A stretch of DNA of 64,000 bases, taken from contig NW_003314261.1 in the NCBI RefSeq assembly GCF_000143415.4, positions 2,674,904 to 2,738,903 on the forward strand, read 5' to 3'. Below the pieces are notes generated by a model. The model searched no databases and had not been told where the DNA came from. It worked only from the letters and a program-made list of their open reading frames with translations. This stretch comes from Selaginella moellendorffii. Taxonomy: Eukaryota > Streptophyta > Lycopodiopsida > Selaginellales > Selaginellaceae. Shown here one piece after another: positions 41,812-53,500 of this stretch. A program made the translations under genes and the position numbers. The stretch's first letter is position 1. Each line of letters starts with the position of its first letter.

Positions 41812-43298
41812 ATGGCAATGCTACTCGGGTGGACGTCCTCCGTTGGCGCTCTTCCCAAGATCGATGGCGGCCGATGCGCTTCTTGCGATTGTCGAGACGA
41901 AGGTAACTTATATGCTTCTCCTGTTTCTTTTATTTCGAGCTTGGCTGTTCTTGTTTTGTAGCAAGGAGTCCAGTGGTCACTAGGCGTTTTGCTCTTATTT
42001 CCTCATCGTCGGCAGCCCTACTTAGCAGCAAGTTTGCTTTAGCAGTGTCGGTGGCTTGCTTTTAAATCCTCGCTTCGTTCTTTGATGGAGAAATTTTTTT
42101 TTCTCCTTGCGCAGAAGCGAGGATGCAAAAGACAGTCGCATTCGTGAAGCTTTGCGGAAAGTTGTGAGCAAGCAAAAAGCTCCTGGTCTTTTGAGGCTCG
42201 TGTTTCATGATGCTGGGACTTTCAGCGCTTCCAAAGGTAAAACGAGTTTCTTCTTCATCGCAAATGTCTAGACATCTTCTTTTATATCATTGAGGTGGTG
42301 GGATGAATGGATCTATCATTTACGAGCTGGAAAGACCAGAGAACGCGGGTCTCGAACGATCCATCAAGGTAATTGTAATGCACATATCAAGTTAGGCTAA
42401 AAAAATATGAGCACTCCTTTTCTTAGGTCCTCAACAAAGCTAGGGGGGAGTTAGAAGGTTCTCTTCATGGTACTGTTTATCATAGATTCTCGCCATGCTT
42501 TCGTGAATTAATTTTGGATTATTTTGATGTTTTCTCAGTGTCTTGGGCGGATCTTATTGCTGTTGCTGGGTCAGAAGCCATCGTTATCTGTGGAGGACCC
42601 TTCATTCCCGTGAAGTTAGGAAGACTGGACTCAAGGTTGGTGTTGACTCTTTACGATGACCGGAAGACAGTGTATTGACCGTCTAGTTTATGTGTTGATC
42701 CAGTGTTGCTGACATACAAGGTGAGCTGCCTAGCGAGGATCTCAATGCTGTGGCCCTGAAGAAGATTTTTCAAAGCAAGGGTTTCTCGTGAGTATGTCTC
42801 GTCAAAGTTCGCTCGAGCTTTTCATGCTTTTTTCTTATCACTTTCCTAATGGCTGCGACTTCGTCAAGCTTGTAGGACTCAAGAAATGGTAGCTCTTTCG
42901 GGCGCTCATACGCTTGGCAGCAAAGGTTTTGGCAATCCCACAGTGTTTGACAACAGCTATTACGACGTTCTCTTGAAGATGCCTTGGAGCGATCCTGGTA
43001 AAGCTGACAAAGATCAAAGACTTTGACGGTGCATCCTTTCTTTCATTTTTTTCTTTGTTTTGTTTTGTTTTTCAGATAACAAAATGGCGTCAATGATCGG
43101 CTTGCCATCTGATAGAGTCCTGGTCAGTGACAAAGAGTGCCTCCCGTAAGTCGCTGAATTTCGTTTTAGATGATACTGTTTATTTCTTCGACTTTCAGCT
43201 GGATACAAGTATACAAGCGGGACCAGTCGAAGTTCTACACTGATTTCACGTTGGCCTACACTAAGCTGGTAAATCTAGGCGCGCAATGGGAAGGATAA
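41812..43298 (+). CDS. ascorbate peroxidase-related class I haem peroxidase with lumen-type leader
   Basis: Ten exons: 41812-41902, 41962-42046, 42115-42236, 42295-42368, 42427-42469, 42539-42635, 42704-42787, 42876-42997, 43076-43145 and 43199-43298; 295 aa. Distal site RLVFHDAGTF keeps the catalytic Arg and His but has Phe where classical APX has Trp; proximal site MVALSGAHTLGSKGFG keeps the haem-ligand His. FDNSYYDVLL and LPSDRVLVSDKECLPWIQVY are further peroxidase signatures. The Phe and overall size fit APX-R (Arabidopsis At4g32320 type), a peroxide-scavenging plastid enzyme. The N-terminus has a transit-like region, then RRFALISSSSAALLSSKFALA, which resembles a twin-arginine thylakoid transfer signal. 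The exon 2 end (42046, or 42049 with another acceptor) is the least certain junction. Confidence 0.87.
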
Positions 43299-43322
43299 AA
43301 GTCCCTGGTAATACAATAGAGA

Positions 43323-43598
43323 ATGGTTTTCTTACTGCTTTGTTTTTTGGCTGCCTCTTTGGCTCTCGTGTTCCCGGCGCAGCCACGTTGCATGTGGGGT
43401 GCTCAGAGGCCTCGCAAGAAAGCATATGGCGCTCTCAAGTGCAACGAGGCAAAGATTGACGCAGACCATGAGTGGTACGACTTTTATAAATCTCGTGCTT
43501 CGATTTCTTATGATATTTTCCTTGTCTTTTTAACACAGACATGGGCCTGTAAAGGGCAAAGCTACAAAACTCCAGACAAATCTTTGGACAAAGCTTAA
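43323..43598 (+). CDS. possible small secreted protein
   Basis: A 91-codon frame beginning 25 nt after the peroxidase stop, with a typical signal peptide (MVFLLLCFLAASLALVFPA) and two cysteines (PRCMW, LKCNE) in the mature part. The position overlaps the expected 3'UTR of the peroxidase gene, so it may be accidental. No family recognised. Confidence 0.25.
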   Translation: MVFLLLCFLAASLALVFPAQPRCMWGAQRPRKKAYGALKCNEAKIDADHEWYDFYKSRASISYDIFLVFLTQTWACKGQSYKTPDKSLDKA

Positions 43599-44079
43599 TG
43601 CAGTTCTAATGCAGTCCTAATGCAGTCCCCCGGAAGGTGGCATGGATCTGGCGAATGGGAAAGAAAGCCGAGCAAGGTGGTTTGCCGACAGTGGTTTTTT
43701 GAAGATTTTTGCAACTTGTGACAAACACGTTGTGCTGGCGTTTCTCATTTCTGCTGCTGCAACTTTGATTGGTACTGAAACCCGGGAGCTGCGGGGAGTG
43801 ACACTGAAATGCGGTCCAAATTCTTATTTCCGATCACGATGGACGAGAGCGTTATACACATGGAGCAAAACTTCTATATCGCAGTCGAGAAGGCGTCGTG
43901 GTTTGGAGGTCTCTATCCGTCCAACTCGATACCACCCCGAGAAGTCTGCGAACGACACACATACATGCACGAACCGGGTCAAGGCCGGCCTGAAGGAGGG
44001 CTGGAAGGAAAAGGAAATGTCGGACAATACTCGCAGCGAGCAGGGACACGTTGGAAATTGTAGTGGCACCGAATCTTTG
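43599..44079. other. intergenic, no supportable gene
   Basis: Open frames on both strands overlap without domains or splice support. The segment lies between the convergent peroxidase and dioxygenase genes. Confidence 0.4.
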
Positions 44080-45297
44080 TCACTTCAACAGGGAGACTAG
44101 AACAGTTCTCGGCCGTTTGGAAGGCTGCCGGGCGTGAAGAACATTGGCGTTATCAACGATGAGGACGTCTCCTTTTTGCCAGGGGAAGGCAACTTTCTCC
44201 TCGTCCAGGATCCGCAGGCAGGCATCCAGAGCATCCTGGGGGAAGGGAGAGCAATCTCCAAAGTAAGCATCAAAGGATCCCGGGGGTGTGGAGGCCTTGA
44301 AGACTTGGATGCCGGCGATGGTGTTGAACCAGACTTTCTCGCCAGTGTGTGGATTGATCTTCACGCCGGGGCAGGGATTGGAAATGAAACGAGCCTCGTC
44401 GTTGTCGAGCCACTCGATTCTGGAACCAACTTTCTCGGCCCTGGAAACAAAAAACGGAGCTGGTTAGAGGCAGCAAAAAGAAGTTTGAGGCAAAGATGAC
44501 CAAGCAGCTTTGGACGCGAAGCAAAGCAAAACCAAAGAGAGTGACAGAAAGGAAAACTCGGGTCAAGCAATGATAGGAGAGAGGACAGCAAGTGGATACC
44601 TTTGCTCCGCCTCAAGCTTGTCATCCGTCTGGAACATAGACTTCCAGCTCCCATGCCCTCCCTGGGCCAGCTTCTTGGAGTATCTCACGCCTTTTTGCGA
44701 CAGCTCCTCGAGGAAGTGCTCGTGTCCACTCTCCACAAGTTTCTCATACACCGTTCTTCCGTGAGCAACTAGCGTGCTTCCGCCAGCCTCTTGTGGAGCG
44801 GGGCTCTGGCAGAAGAAAACAATCCTCGATGGCGAGTTTGGAAGCTGGTGGCAGGCAGAAAGTCAGTATCATCGCGAAAAGGGAAGATGAGTGGAACATA
44901 CATAAGCGACTTCGTTGTGGAAGCCGATGGGCTTGTGGAGCGGGATTCCATCGTTGGCGGTGAAGACTCTCCCCAGCACTCGCTGCCGGGTCGCCTCTCC
45001 CCCGACGCTGTACGGGAACTCCTCGCCGTCGAGGCGCTGCACAAGCTCGTCAAAGTCGGCAGCGGAGTCGAGGTTGAACCCGCGGAGCAGGACCGCTCCG
45101 CTGCGGGCGAGCTCGTTTCGCAGCAGGGATTTGCCGCCGGGCTGCTCCAGCGCTAGCAGAAGGCTCTGCTTGTCGCTCGACTCGGAGGAACTCGGCTTGA
45201 GAACCGCTGGAAAAGGAGCTGAATTGCTCAGGAGCTTCTGCTCCGGGATGCTGCTGTTGGTGGCAAAGATCGTCGTCGCCACCGGCATTTGAACCAT
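44080..45297 (-). CDS. TauD/TfdA-like (clavaminate synthase-like) Fe(II)/2-oxoglutarate dioxygenase
   Basis: Coding exons (minus) 45297-44902, 44844-44600 and 44440-44080; 333 aa, close to the 330 aa of Arabidopsis At3g21360. Features of the TauD fold are clear: ELARSGAVLLRGF near the start, then PIGFHNEVAY with the H-x-E iron ligands, TLVAHGRTVYEKL, CPGVKINPHTGEKVWFNTI, and near the C-terminus VLIVDNANVLHARQPSKRPRTVL carrying the distal His and the 2-oxoglutarate-binding Arg. Such enzymes hydroxylate or desaturate small molecules; the plant substrate is unknown. No long transit peptide is evident. The final stop lies at 44080, tail to tail with the peroxidase locus. Confidence 0.9.
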
Positions 45298-46332
45298 CTT
45301 CGCGGAACAGAAAAAAAAAACACACAAAAAGAAGGAAACTCAAGCTCTGCAGCAAAGAAATTGGAGTAGCGAGGATCGGATCTCGTGAGGCGAGTGAAAT
45401 AAAATCGTTCTCTTTCTCTCTTCCGGACTGACTTAAAGCTCTCTTCACAGCGAAACCAAATTGGACTGGGGATTGGACGAGAAAAGAATGAATTGCTCGC
45501 CTCTTTTCGGACTAGCTCGCTCGTCTGCTCGAGATAAAACCTTAAAAAACTTGATTGTGTGATAGAGGCGAGGGATGTGGTCGCGTATTTATACTCCCCA
45601 GCTGTGGTGGACCTGCTGTCTGTCTACCGCATCAAACTGGCGATAAGGTACAGTCGTTTCGTACACGCTCTTCGCTCTGTTTAAACGAGTTTGTGAGTAG
45701 AGGCGAGTTGGCGCTCGCGGTGGCTTACGTGTACGGCCGCAGCTAAGCTGGTTCCAATTCCTCGGGTTGTCTGTGACTCGATATTTTCCGAGTGGAAAGA
45801 AGAAGAGCCGAAACCTCTCTCGAGGTAACATCTCATCTTCCATAATAGCTTAATTGATTTTTCCTGGACAAATAATGTCTTCTAATCTTTGCTTGCTGTA
45901 GATCCCACGTTTTCGAATTCGTTCCGTGCACGTGGGTGGAGAAAAAGAAATACGGAGGAAAATTTCTCCGTCCATTGCTCGAGCTGGAAGTTTGACAACC
46001 GAGTTTCTACAGTGATCATAGGGAAAATTCGGTGTGTTTCCCTTTCGCTACTTGCGTGTTACGACTGCGATAAAGCAACAATAAAGCCGGTGATAATAAA
46101 TCTTCACTAAACGAGAGATCTCTATTTTCTTGGATTGCTACTAGCTTTTGCCTGCGACATTTGTCCCAAGCCGCGATCATCCAGCTGAAAGAGAGAGATG
46201 AAAAAAAAAAAAAACAGAGAGAGAGAGAGCGAGAGCGAGAGAGAGAGAGAGAGAGAAAGGTGCCAAAGCTGAGATGTCATTGTTTCCATATGATTTAACC
46301 AGCTCTCGGACTTTCGAGGCAAAATCTTTTTT
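45298..46332. other. divergent spacer between dioxygenase and glucose transporter
   Basis: No gene is supported. It includes the leaders of both genes and a GA-rich tract at 46215-46257 shortly before the transporter start. Confidence 0.5.
46215..46257 (+). repeat. GA microsatellite in transporter leader
   Basis: GA units with two GC interruptions (gagcgagagcgaga), preceded by a 14-17 base A run. They lie about 80 nt before the start codon at 46333. Confidence 0.9.
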
Positions 46333-48682
46333 ATGGCAACACTGTGCACTCTAGCTCTCCATTCCAAGGCCTTAGTCTCGTCTCCTTCCTTGTTTTCTTC
46401 TAGAAACTTAACCGGATTTAGGTCCAGAAGGAGGAGCTTTGGAGCAGTGCCCAATGCGAAGATTGGCGAGGAGGACAAGACGCTATCATCGAAACAAGGT
46501 AAGGTTTTTAACTTTCCCTTGAAGAACACTAGCTAGAGTTTGTAGCTCGTTCTTCTTCTTTAGAAGATGTTTCGAAGACAACCAAGCCGGAGAGTTCCAT
46601 CGATTTGGGCGATCCGGACTTCGGATGGGTTCCTGTTTTGCCGCACGTACTCACGGCGGCCATGGCGAACTTCATGTTTGGTTACCACATTGGGTGAGCT
46701 CTTTCGCGTGTTCTTGAGCGTTGGTCTCTCTGAGTTTTTGGTTTGCAGTGTTATCAATGGACCGCTGGAATCCATTGCCCGGGAGCTTGGCTTTGACGGG
46801 GACACCATAATGCAAGGCTTCGTGGTGAGCATTTTCATTGTGGGTGCGTTTGCTGGGAGCGTAAGTGGTGGTGTTCTAGCGGACAAGATTGGACGACGTA
46901 GAACTTTCCAGCTGGATATGATCCCGCTCGTCCTGGGGCCTGCTATCAGGTTTGCTCTTTTCTAGTTCTTGGTCGTGTTCTTTCCCTCTTGTTTCTTCTT
47001 GCTCTGACTTGTTTGTGTGAATGCAGTGCGAATGCTCACACAGTTAACGAAATGCTCATCGGCCGGGCTTTGGTGGGGCTCGGCATTGGGATCAACACTT
47101 CGCTCGTTCCTCTCTACATTTCAGAGGTGATAGTTTTTTCTTTTTCTATTTCCGCAAGTTTTGATCGTAGAGGTTGCTACTTTTCACGTAGATTTCTTTC
47201 CTTAACATCTTAGAGCTTGGTTTTACAGATATCTCCCACAAAGTATCGAGGCGCCTTGTGTAGTTTATGCCAGATTGGTACGTGTACCGGGATTATAGTC
47301 TCTTTGCTCCTTGGAATTCCAGCACAAACCGATCCTCACTGGTAGTAAACTCCGTCAACTTCGGTGATGGAAAAAAAAAACACATATTATACTTTCTTTT
47401 TCCAGGTGGAGAGAAATGTTTTGGATTGGCTCGGTTCCTGCCGCATTGCTCATCGTTGCAATGCAGTTCGCCGTGGAAAGCCCTCGTTGGCTCGCAAGAG
47501 TAAGCAAATGCTTCTTTCTCTTTGAAGGTACTTAAAAACTTCTCGCAAGGAGTATCTATACAGAACGGACAATGGGAAGAGGCACTTTCCACGATAAAAA
47601 AACTGTGGGGTGAGGCCGAAGTGGAGCAAGCGATCCAGGAGCTGAAAAGATCCAGCGACGTAGATGGCGAGAAAGATCAAGCATCGTGGGGAGAACTCCT
47701 GCTCGCACAAAACCGAAAAGGTTCTTAAGTTTCCTCCCTCATTCTCTTAATTTGTTTCATGTTTTCTATGATTTCTTCGCAGTGGCACTCATAGGTGGCT
47801 CCCTCTTCTTCCTTCAGCAGTTCGCGGGGATTAACGGGGTTTTGTATTTCTCGTCCTCGACTTTCCACGACGCTGGGATTAGCGATGGATTAACAGCCAG
47901 CGTCGCCGTTGGCGTTGTCAACTTTGCGGGTAGTCTTTCAAGCTTGGCTGTGTTCTTGTTTACAATGGCTGGCTCTTCGCAGGGGCGCTGGTAGCATCGT
48001 CTCTCATGGACAAACAAGGACGGCGAAAGCTCTTAATGATCAGCTACACTGGCATGGTACAAAACAAATAACTAGGCTCGATTCGAAACACTTGTTGTTC
48101 TTAACACGTTTATAGGCGATCTCCATGGCTGTGCTCGTAGTGGCATTGGAGGCCCCCATGGACGACTCCATAGCGCACTTACTTTCCGTGATTGGAACAC
48201 TCACGTACGTGGAACGTTCATCTAGTAGTTCTTCTGTAGTTTCCAGGCTTTTCTTTGTAGTAGACTTTGATGATCTCCAGTACTGAGCTTTGTCCTCTAC
48301 AGATATATGTTTACCTTTGCTCTTGGAGCTGGGCCAGTGACAGGTATTATCATCCCCGAGCTATGCACGACAAGAAGCCGAGCAAAGATCATGGCTTTTA
48401 GCCTGTGCGTGCATTGGGTGAGTGATCTCTTTTCACTCTTCCGTTTTCTTCTTGTGTTCTTTCGTATCAAGACAGAAAAAATCTCATGTTCTATTTCTAC
48501 AGGTGTCCAACTTTTTCATCGGCTTGTTCTTCCTGACCGCGATTCAAGCGTTTGGCCTTCCAGCGGTCTACACTGGCTTCGGTGCCGTCTCCTTGGCCAC
48601 CGTCGCCTTTGCAAACAGCTTCATCATCGAGACCAAAGGCAAATCGCTCGAGGAGATCCAGCTTCTCATAAATCCAGACTAG
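46333..48682 (+). CDS. pGlcT: plastidic glucose transporter (MFS sugar porter)
   Basis: Twelve exons: 46333-46498, 46564-46693, 46749-46949, 47027-47126, 47229-47341, 47406-47499, 47564-47720, 47783-47929, 47983-48056, 48116-48204, 48303-48417 and 48503-48682; 521 aa. A Ser/Arg-rich transit peptide (MATLCTLALHSKALVSSPSLF) precedes TM1. Twelve membrane helices follow, with sugar-porter signatures: GGVLADKIGRRRTF, GRALVGLGIGINTSLVPLYISE, ESPRWLA, FFLQQFAGINGVLYFSSSTF (the QQxxGxN sugar site), MDKQGRRKLL and IETKGKSLEEIQ. Sequence features match the inner-envelope exporter of glucose from starch breakdown. The membrane location is inferred from family. The region after REIGRRRTFQ (QLDMIPLVLGPAIS) is slightly unusual for the family. 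Confidence 0.94.
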
Positions 48683-50575
48683 CGAGCATAGACAAAAGCT
48701 TGAAACAAAAACACTTTAAAGTGAGCTAACAAACAAGGTACGCTTCTCGCTATAACTTGATCGGCCACATCGATCGAAGAAATCCAAGTTTTGGAATTCT
48801 CGGCAGGCAAGGCTCACGCCTCGATTGGTTTCCAGCGAGTGGCATAAAGATGATCCCGGGAAGCGTCCACGCTGCTGGAAACAAACTTGCTACTACGAAG
48901 AATGGCCATGAGGCTCGTACGTTATGCGGCTTTAATAGACAAGGAGGACCACTCTACGGACACAAAAAAACGTCCTTGTGGAATTATATCTTTCTTTTTC
49001 CTCTTTTTTCAAAATGTAAGCTTCTCTTTCTCCATCCGTCGAGGTCGAGAACTTTGACAAGGGAAAATTCCTTTTTTTTTGGTGGGAGCTTCTTTGCTTT
49101 CAGACGACAAAGACTTTCTCTCGAGCAGCACTACATTTAGATGGAAGAGACGTATGTGTAACATCCGTAGAGGGTCAAATGACAAGCTCGTGAGTTCATG
49201 ACTGTGGAGCCCAAAATCACCCAATTCTCTTTTATTTCTAGCTCTTATCTTCCTATTATGTATTTATTACATTTCATTTTTTCAAGACAGCAACATAGCA
49301 TTTTGAAATGGGTTCACCACTTGACAATGTGATCCTTTTTCCAAGAACATAAAAAATTAAAAAAGAGCCCTGTGGAATCTGTCACTCCACCCACCTTGAG
49401 CAAAACGTAGGAACTCTTTTGCCACAAACTCTGCAAACTCTGCATATGTATGGGGCCGAGAGAAGTGCTCTACTAGGAAGGTAAAACACCACATTGCATC
49501 AAACATGGGAGGTTTGACGTCGAAATCTTTGGTAAGTCATAGGTCGCCACCTTTTAAATGCGCGCGCTCTCTCTCTCTCTAGATAATTAGTGCTAATATA
49601 AGTTAGTGGAATGTTCTTTAGAGGAGACTATGGTGAAGATAATAAAATAAGCTTTCATTCTTTTTCATGCATGGGAGAAGGTACTTATAAGCAACAACAC
49701 TATTGGGTTTGACTTATAATCGAAAATCTAATCACTCGTCTTTCGCATGGAAGTAAAGTTGGTGGAGCCCCAGAGCGATAAAAACGAAAAAATGGGCCAG
49801 TACGGCAGGGACACGTTACCCGCCGGTGGGGCTCAACAGCAACGGACATGCGCCGTACGCCCGCATTAAATAATCTGGGCAGGAGACGAGAAGAATATGC
49901 GCCTGGAATATACTTGTGAATGTGTTTCTCTCTACTACTAGCGGTCCTCTTCCAGTGATGTTCGAGTGGCTCGTTTTGCCACACCAAAACAAAATTTTAG
50001 GGCTAGAGGGGACGAGGAGGGAGGAGGGGAAAGTGGGGGTGGATTTTGGGCGCTGGCTCGGGCAGATTCACGAGTGATTCCTTTGCGCGCGAATTCAGGG
50101 CACCAAACAACGCAGCACATCGCCTTTGCGACGCGGCTTCGCGGAAGCCGATGCTTGTTGACTATGGCGAGATCGCTCATCTTTTTCCTCACGGATTGAT
50201 GAGAGAAATTCCAGTTTTCTAGGCGATCGGTCGCGCGACGGGCGGCGAGCGCTCGAAATTCAGGGTTTTGTAGCTACCAGTTCCCGTGGGGTTTGTTTCT
50301 TTCTCTTTTCTCCTCCCCCTCTATCCCCGCTTGCTTTCTATTGCTGTTCGTGGGAGGGAAAATGTCAATCTCTTTCACCTCCACTTTGTTCTCTCTCTTT
50401 TTCTTAGAAGGTTTGGTCCTGGTGGGTTGGATTGGACAGAGAGACTGATGACGATGGGCGCAATCTGAGCTCTCCATTCAGGAAGAAGCAGTCTCCAGAG
50501 CTCAATCTTCCTCCTCTTCCCCTTACTTCATCCTCATCGCCAGCTTTTACTCGATCGTCATCAAATCCATCAGTC
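48683..50575. other. intergenic region before the histidine kinase
   Basis: Mostly AT-rich. A short minus-strand coding-like piece is listed separately at 49357-49536. A CT tract sits at 49567-49580. The last 500 bases are probably kinase leader, with an in-frame open stretch back to 50432 but no ATG before 50576. Confidence 0.5.
49357..49536 (-). pseudogene. short coding-like fragment, family unknown
   Basis: A 59-codon minus-strand frame with strongly protein-like composition (VKPPMFDAMWCFTFLVEH, YAEFAEFVAKEFLRFAQGG) is bounded by stops on both sides. It is too short for a gene and has no promoter or splice context. Probably a relic of a gene or mobile element. Confidence 0.3.
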
Positions 50576-53500
50576 ATGGTGTGCTTGGCTTTCCAAAAGA
50601 GCTCCACTGGTGGCGCTCTCGAGCAACGCCACGATGCCAGCAAGATCAATGGAGCAGTGTCAGACGTCACCCTCCCGGTTCTCGATGATCATCCCAACAA
50701 TTCGGCTGGCGCAGCCTGTCAATCCAGCCGGAGCAGCAAGAAGATGAGCTTGAAAGCTTCCATTCTTTTCAAGCTCACGCTCTTCATTGGAATTGTGGTA
50801 AGTGTCCTTTCTTTTAAGTTCTTGCTCGTTGTTTCGTTTTTGATATTTTGTTTTCGCCTGCTTCTTTATGTTGGTGGCAGACTTATGCAAAGTTTCTCTA
50901 TCTTTTTCTTTTCATCTTACAGGTCGTATCTTCCTCTGGAGTTCTAGCTGCTGTTCTATGGTTTAAGACACACCAGCAGCTAGCTGACGAGATTGGCCGG
51001 CGCTTGGCAGCAGTCTCGGTTCTCCGGCGGGAGCAACTCAATGACTACTTGCTGGGCGAGATCGATAAGATGGTGCTCATCGCTTCCAGAATCCAGATTG
51101 TTAACAATCTCGCAAACACGGGAGTTACGCGGGAGACCGCCAAGTATGACCTCCAGTCGGCCATCTCTGCCATCTCGGAGATCACGGGTGCTGCTGTCTA
51201 CAACAAGGAAGGCTCGCTCCACTTTGCGACGAGCAACAACCAGACTTTCAGTCCCTCTCTCGCCCACCAGGATTATAAGCTTGTGGAGACCGCGCCTGTA
51301 CAGATCGCTTTCCCGAAACTGCGTGACAAGCTGTGGGAGTATAACATTTCTAGAGCCATTATGCTGGTAAGATGTCTTTGTTCTTCCTGGTTTTGGATTT
51401 CTTAGCGTGGTTTTGACTTTGCATAGTAGTTATAACCTTTGTTTTTTATTCTTTTCGTGTTTTGCTCTACAGAATCAGACCATGATAGGAGTGCTGACCG
51501 CGTTGATTAATGCGACAACGTTGAAGACGTTAATCCACGACAGAACTGGGCTCCAGAACACTGGCGAGCTGATTGTCGGGGTGCCTATTGAGAATAAAAC
51601 TGTGCACCTCTTGTTGCCTCCGCAAGCTCATCCCGGTGTTACGTCGGTTCCTCTCAGTGGTGCCATGGCCAGTGCTATAGGCGGACTATCTGGAGTTCGA
51701 CGAGAGCGAGACTATAGAGGAACGGAAGTTATCGTCGCCTACGCTCCAGTTGGATACCTGAACTGGGGTGAGCTTGTTGGTTTGGTTTTTTTATTCTGTT
51801 CTAAAATCTTTGGTTGACTTGCAGGTCTTCTTGCAAAGCTCGATATCAAAGAAGCTTACGCACCAATATCCAACATACAAATTGTTATTGTGGTCACCAT
51901 AGTGGTGATTCTGGTCGTTGGAATCATCGCTTCTCTTTGCCTTGCAAAGGTAGAAGGAAAAACATTTCTTCGTTTATTTTTTTAACGTGCAATTGCAGGT
52001 TTTCACCGCACCGATTATCGAGCTTGGGAAAGTAGCAGCGGCTCTTGGGAGTGGTGACATGGGAGCTCGAGTCAAGAGTAACTCAGCCTGGTTTCGGGAT
52101 GAAATTCATGACCTGCAGGGAATTTTCAACAGCATGGCAGATCAGATATCTGACCATCACTCTACGTTGGAGCAAAAGGTTTCTTCGTCGTGTATCTTTT
52201 GCTTCTTATAATACTAAGCCTACTGTCTCTAGGTTGCAGAGCGAACGCGAGATCTTGCTCGAGCAAACGAAATTCTGGCGACCGAGATCGAGGAGAGAAA
52301 GCGGATGGAGATGGAGCTACAAATGGCCAAAGATGTAGCCGTCGCAGCTGACAAAGCCAAGTCGGAGTTCCTCGCAAACATGTCACACGAAATTCGCACT
52401 CCCTTGAACGGAATCATCAACTGCACGGAGCTGTGCCTGGACACTCACACGTCTACGGAACAACAAGAATATCTGGAACTTGTACGTAAGATCAAGTTCA
52501 AGCTTGTAGCTAGATTGATTCGAGTGACCAACTTGGGTGCCTCGTTGTATCAGGTGCGCTTCTCTGCGAAGCATTTGTTGCGGATAATCACAGACATTCT
52601 AGATTTCAGCAAGATAGAAGCTGGAAAGCTGGAGATGGAAGACATCCAGTTCTCGTTGTCTGACCAGCTAGAGCACGCTGTGTCAGTTCTAGCAGCACGG
52701 GCACACAAGAAAAACCTGGAGCTAGCTTGGAGTGCTGATGCCGATGTTCCTGATCAGATAGTTGGCGATCCTGGGAGGCTCTTTCAAGTGTTCGTCAATC
52801 TCATTGGTACGCAGCGTATCTTTCAGACACAGATTGGATTCGCATCTAACTTTTTAGCGTTTCTTTCTCTAAAGGTAACGGGATTAAGTTCACGGAGGAC
52901 GGAGAAGTCGTGGTTCTTGCGAAGCTTCAAAACAAAACCAAAGAAACTGTTGAACTGCTGTTTTCAGTGAACGATACCGGTAAGTATATACAAGTCGAGC
53001 ATTTGGATCCATCTAATTGAGTTTTTTCAGGAGTGGGAATCCCGAAGAACAAGCAGTCACTACTGTTCCAGGCTTTTTCACAGGTGGATTCTTCCACCAC
53101 GAGGTAGTTATTTTCCTTGTCCTTGTTTTTGCAAAGGCTTGTTTCTAATGGTTTTTTCTTTTACTGAAGGTTGTATGGAGGAACCGGGTTAGGACTCGTG
53201 ATATCTTCCAAGCTCGCTGCAGCCATGGGAGGAAGAATGTGGGTGGAAAGTGAAGGGCAGGGAAGTACTTTCTACTTCACGGCTACATTTCATGTCCCTG
53301 TATCAGTGCCTGGAACTTCGCCGCCTCTAGGCGTGGAAAGCTTGAAAGACGTCTCCGTCCTGGTGGTGGACGACAACAAAACGAGCAGAGACATCCTTGT
53401 TCGAATGCTCAGGGTAAAAGACTGGCAAGCTTTTGTTTCATTACTTCCACCTCATTTTTATTTTTCTTTACTCAGGCGTGGGGAATGGTTGTGGAATCCG

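Noticed and set aside
43642-44100. 152-codon plus-strand frame between peroxidase and dioxygenase
   Set aside because: No domain, odd composition, and it runs into the 3' end of the dioxygenase gene on the other strand.
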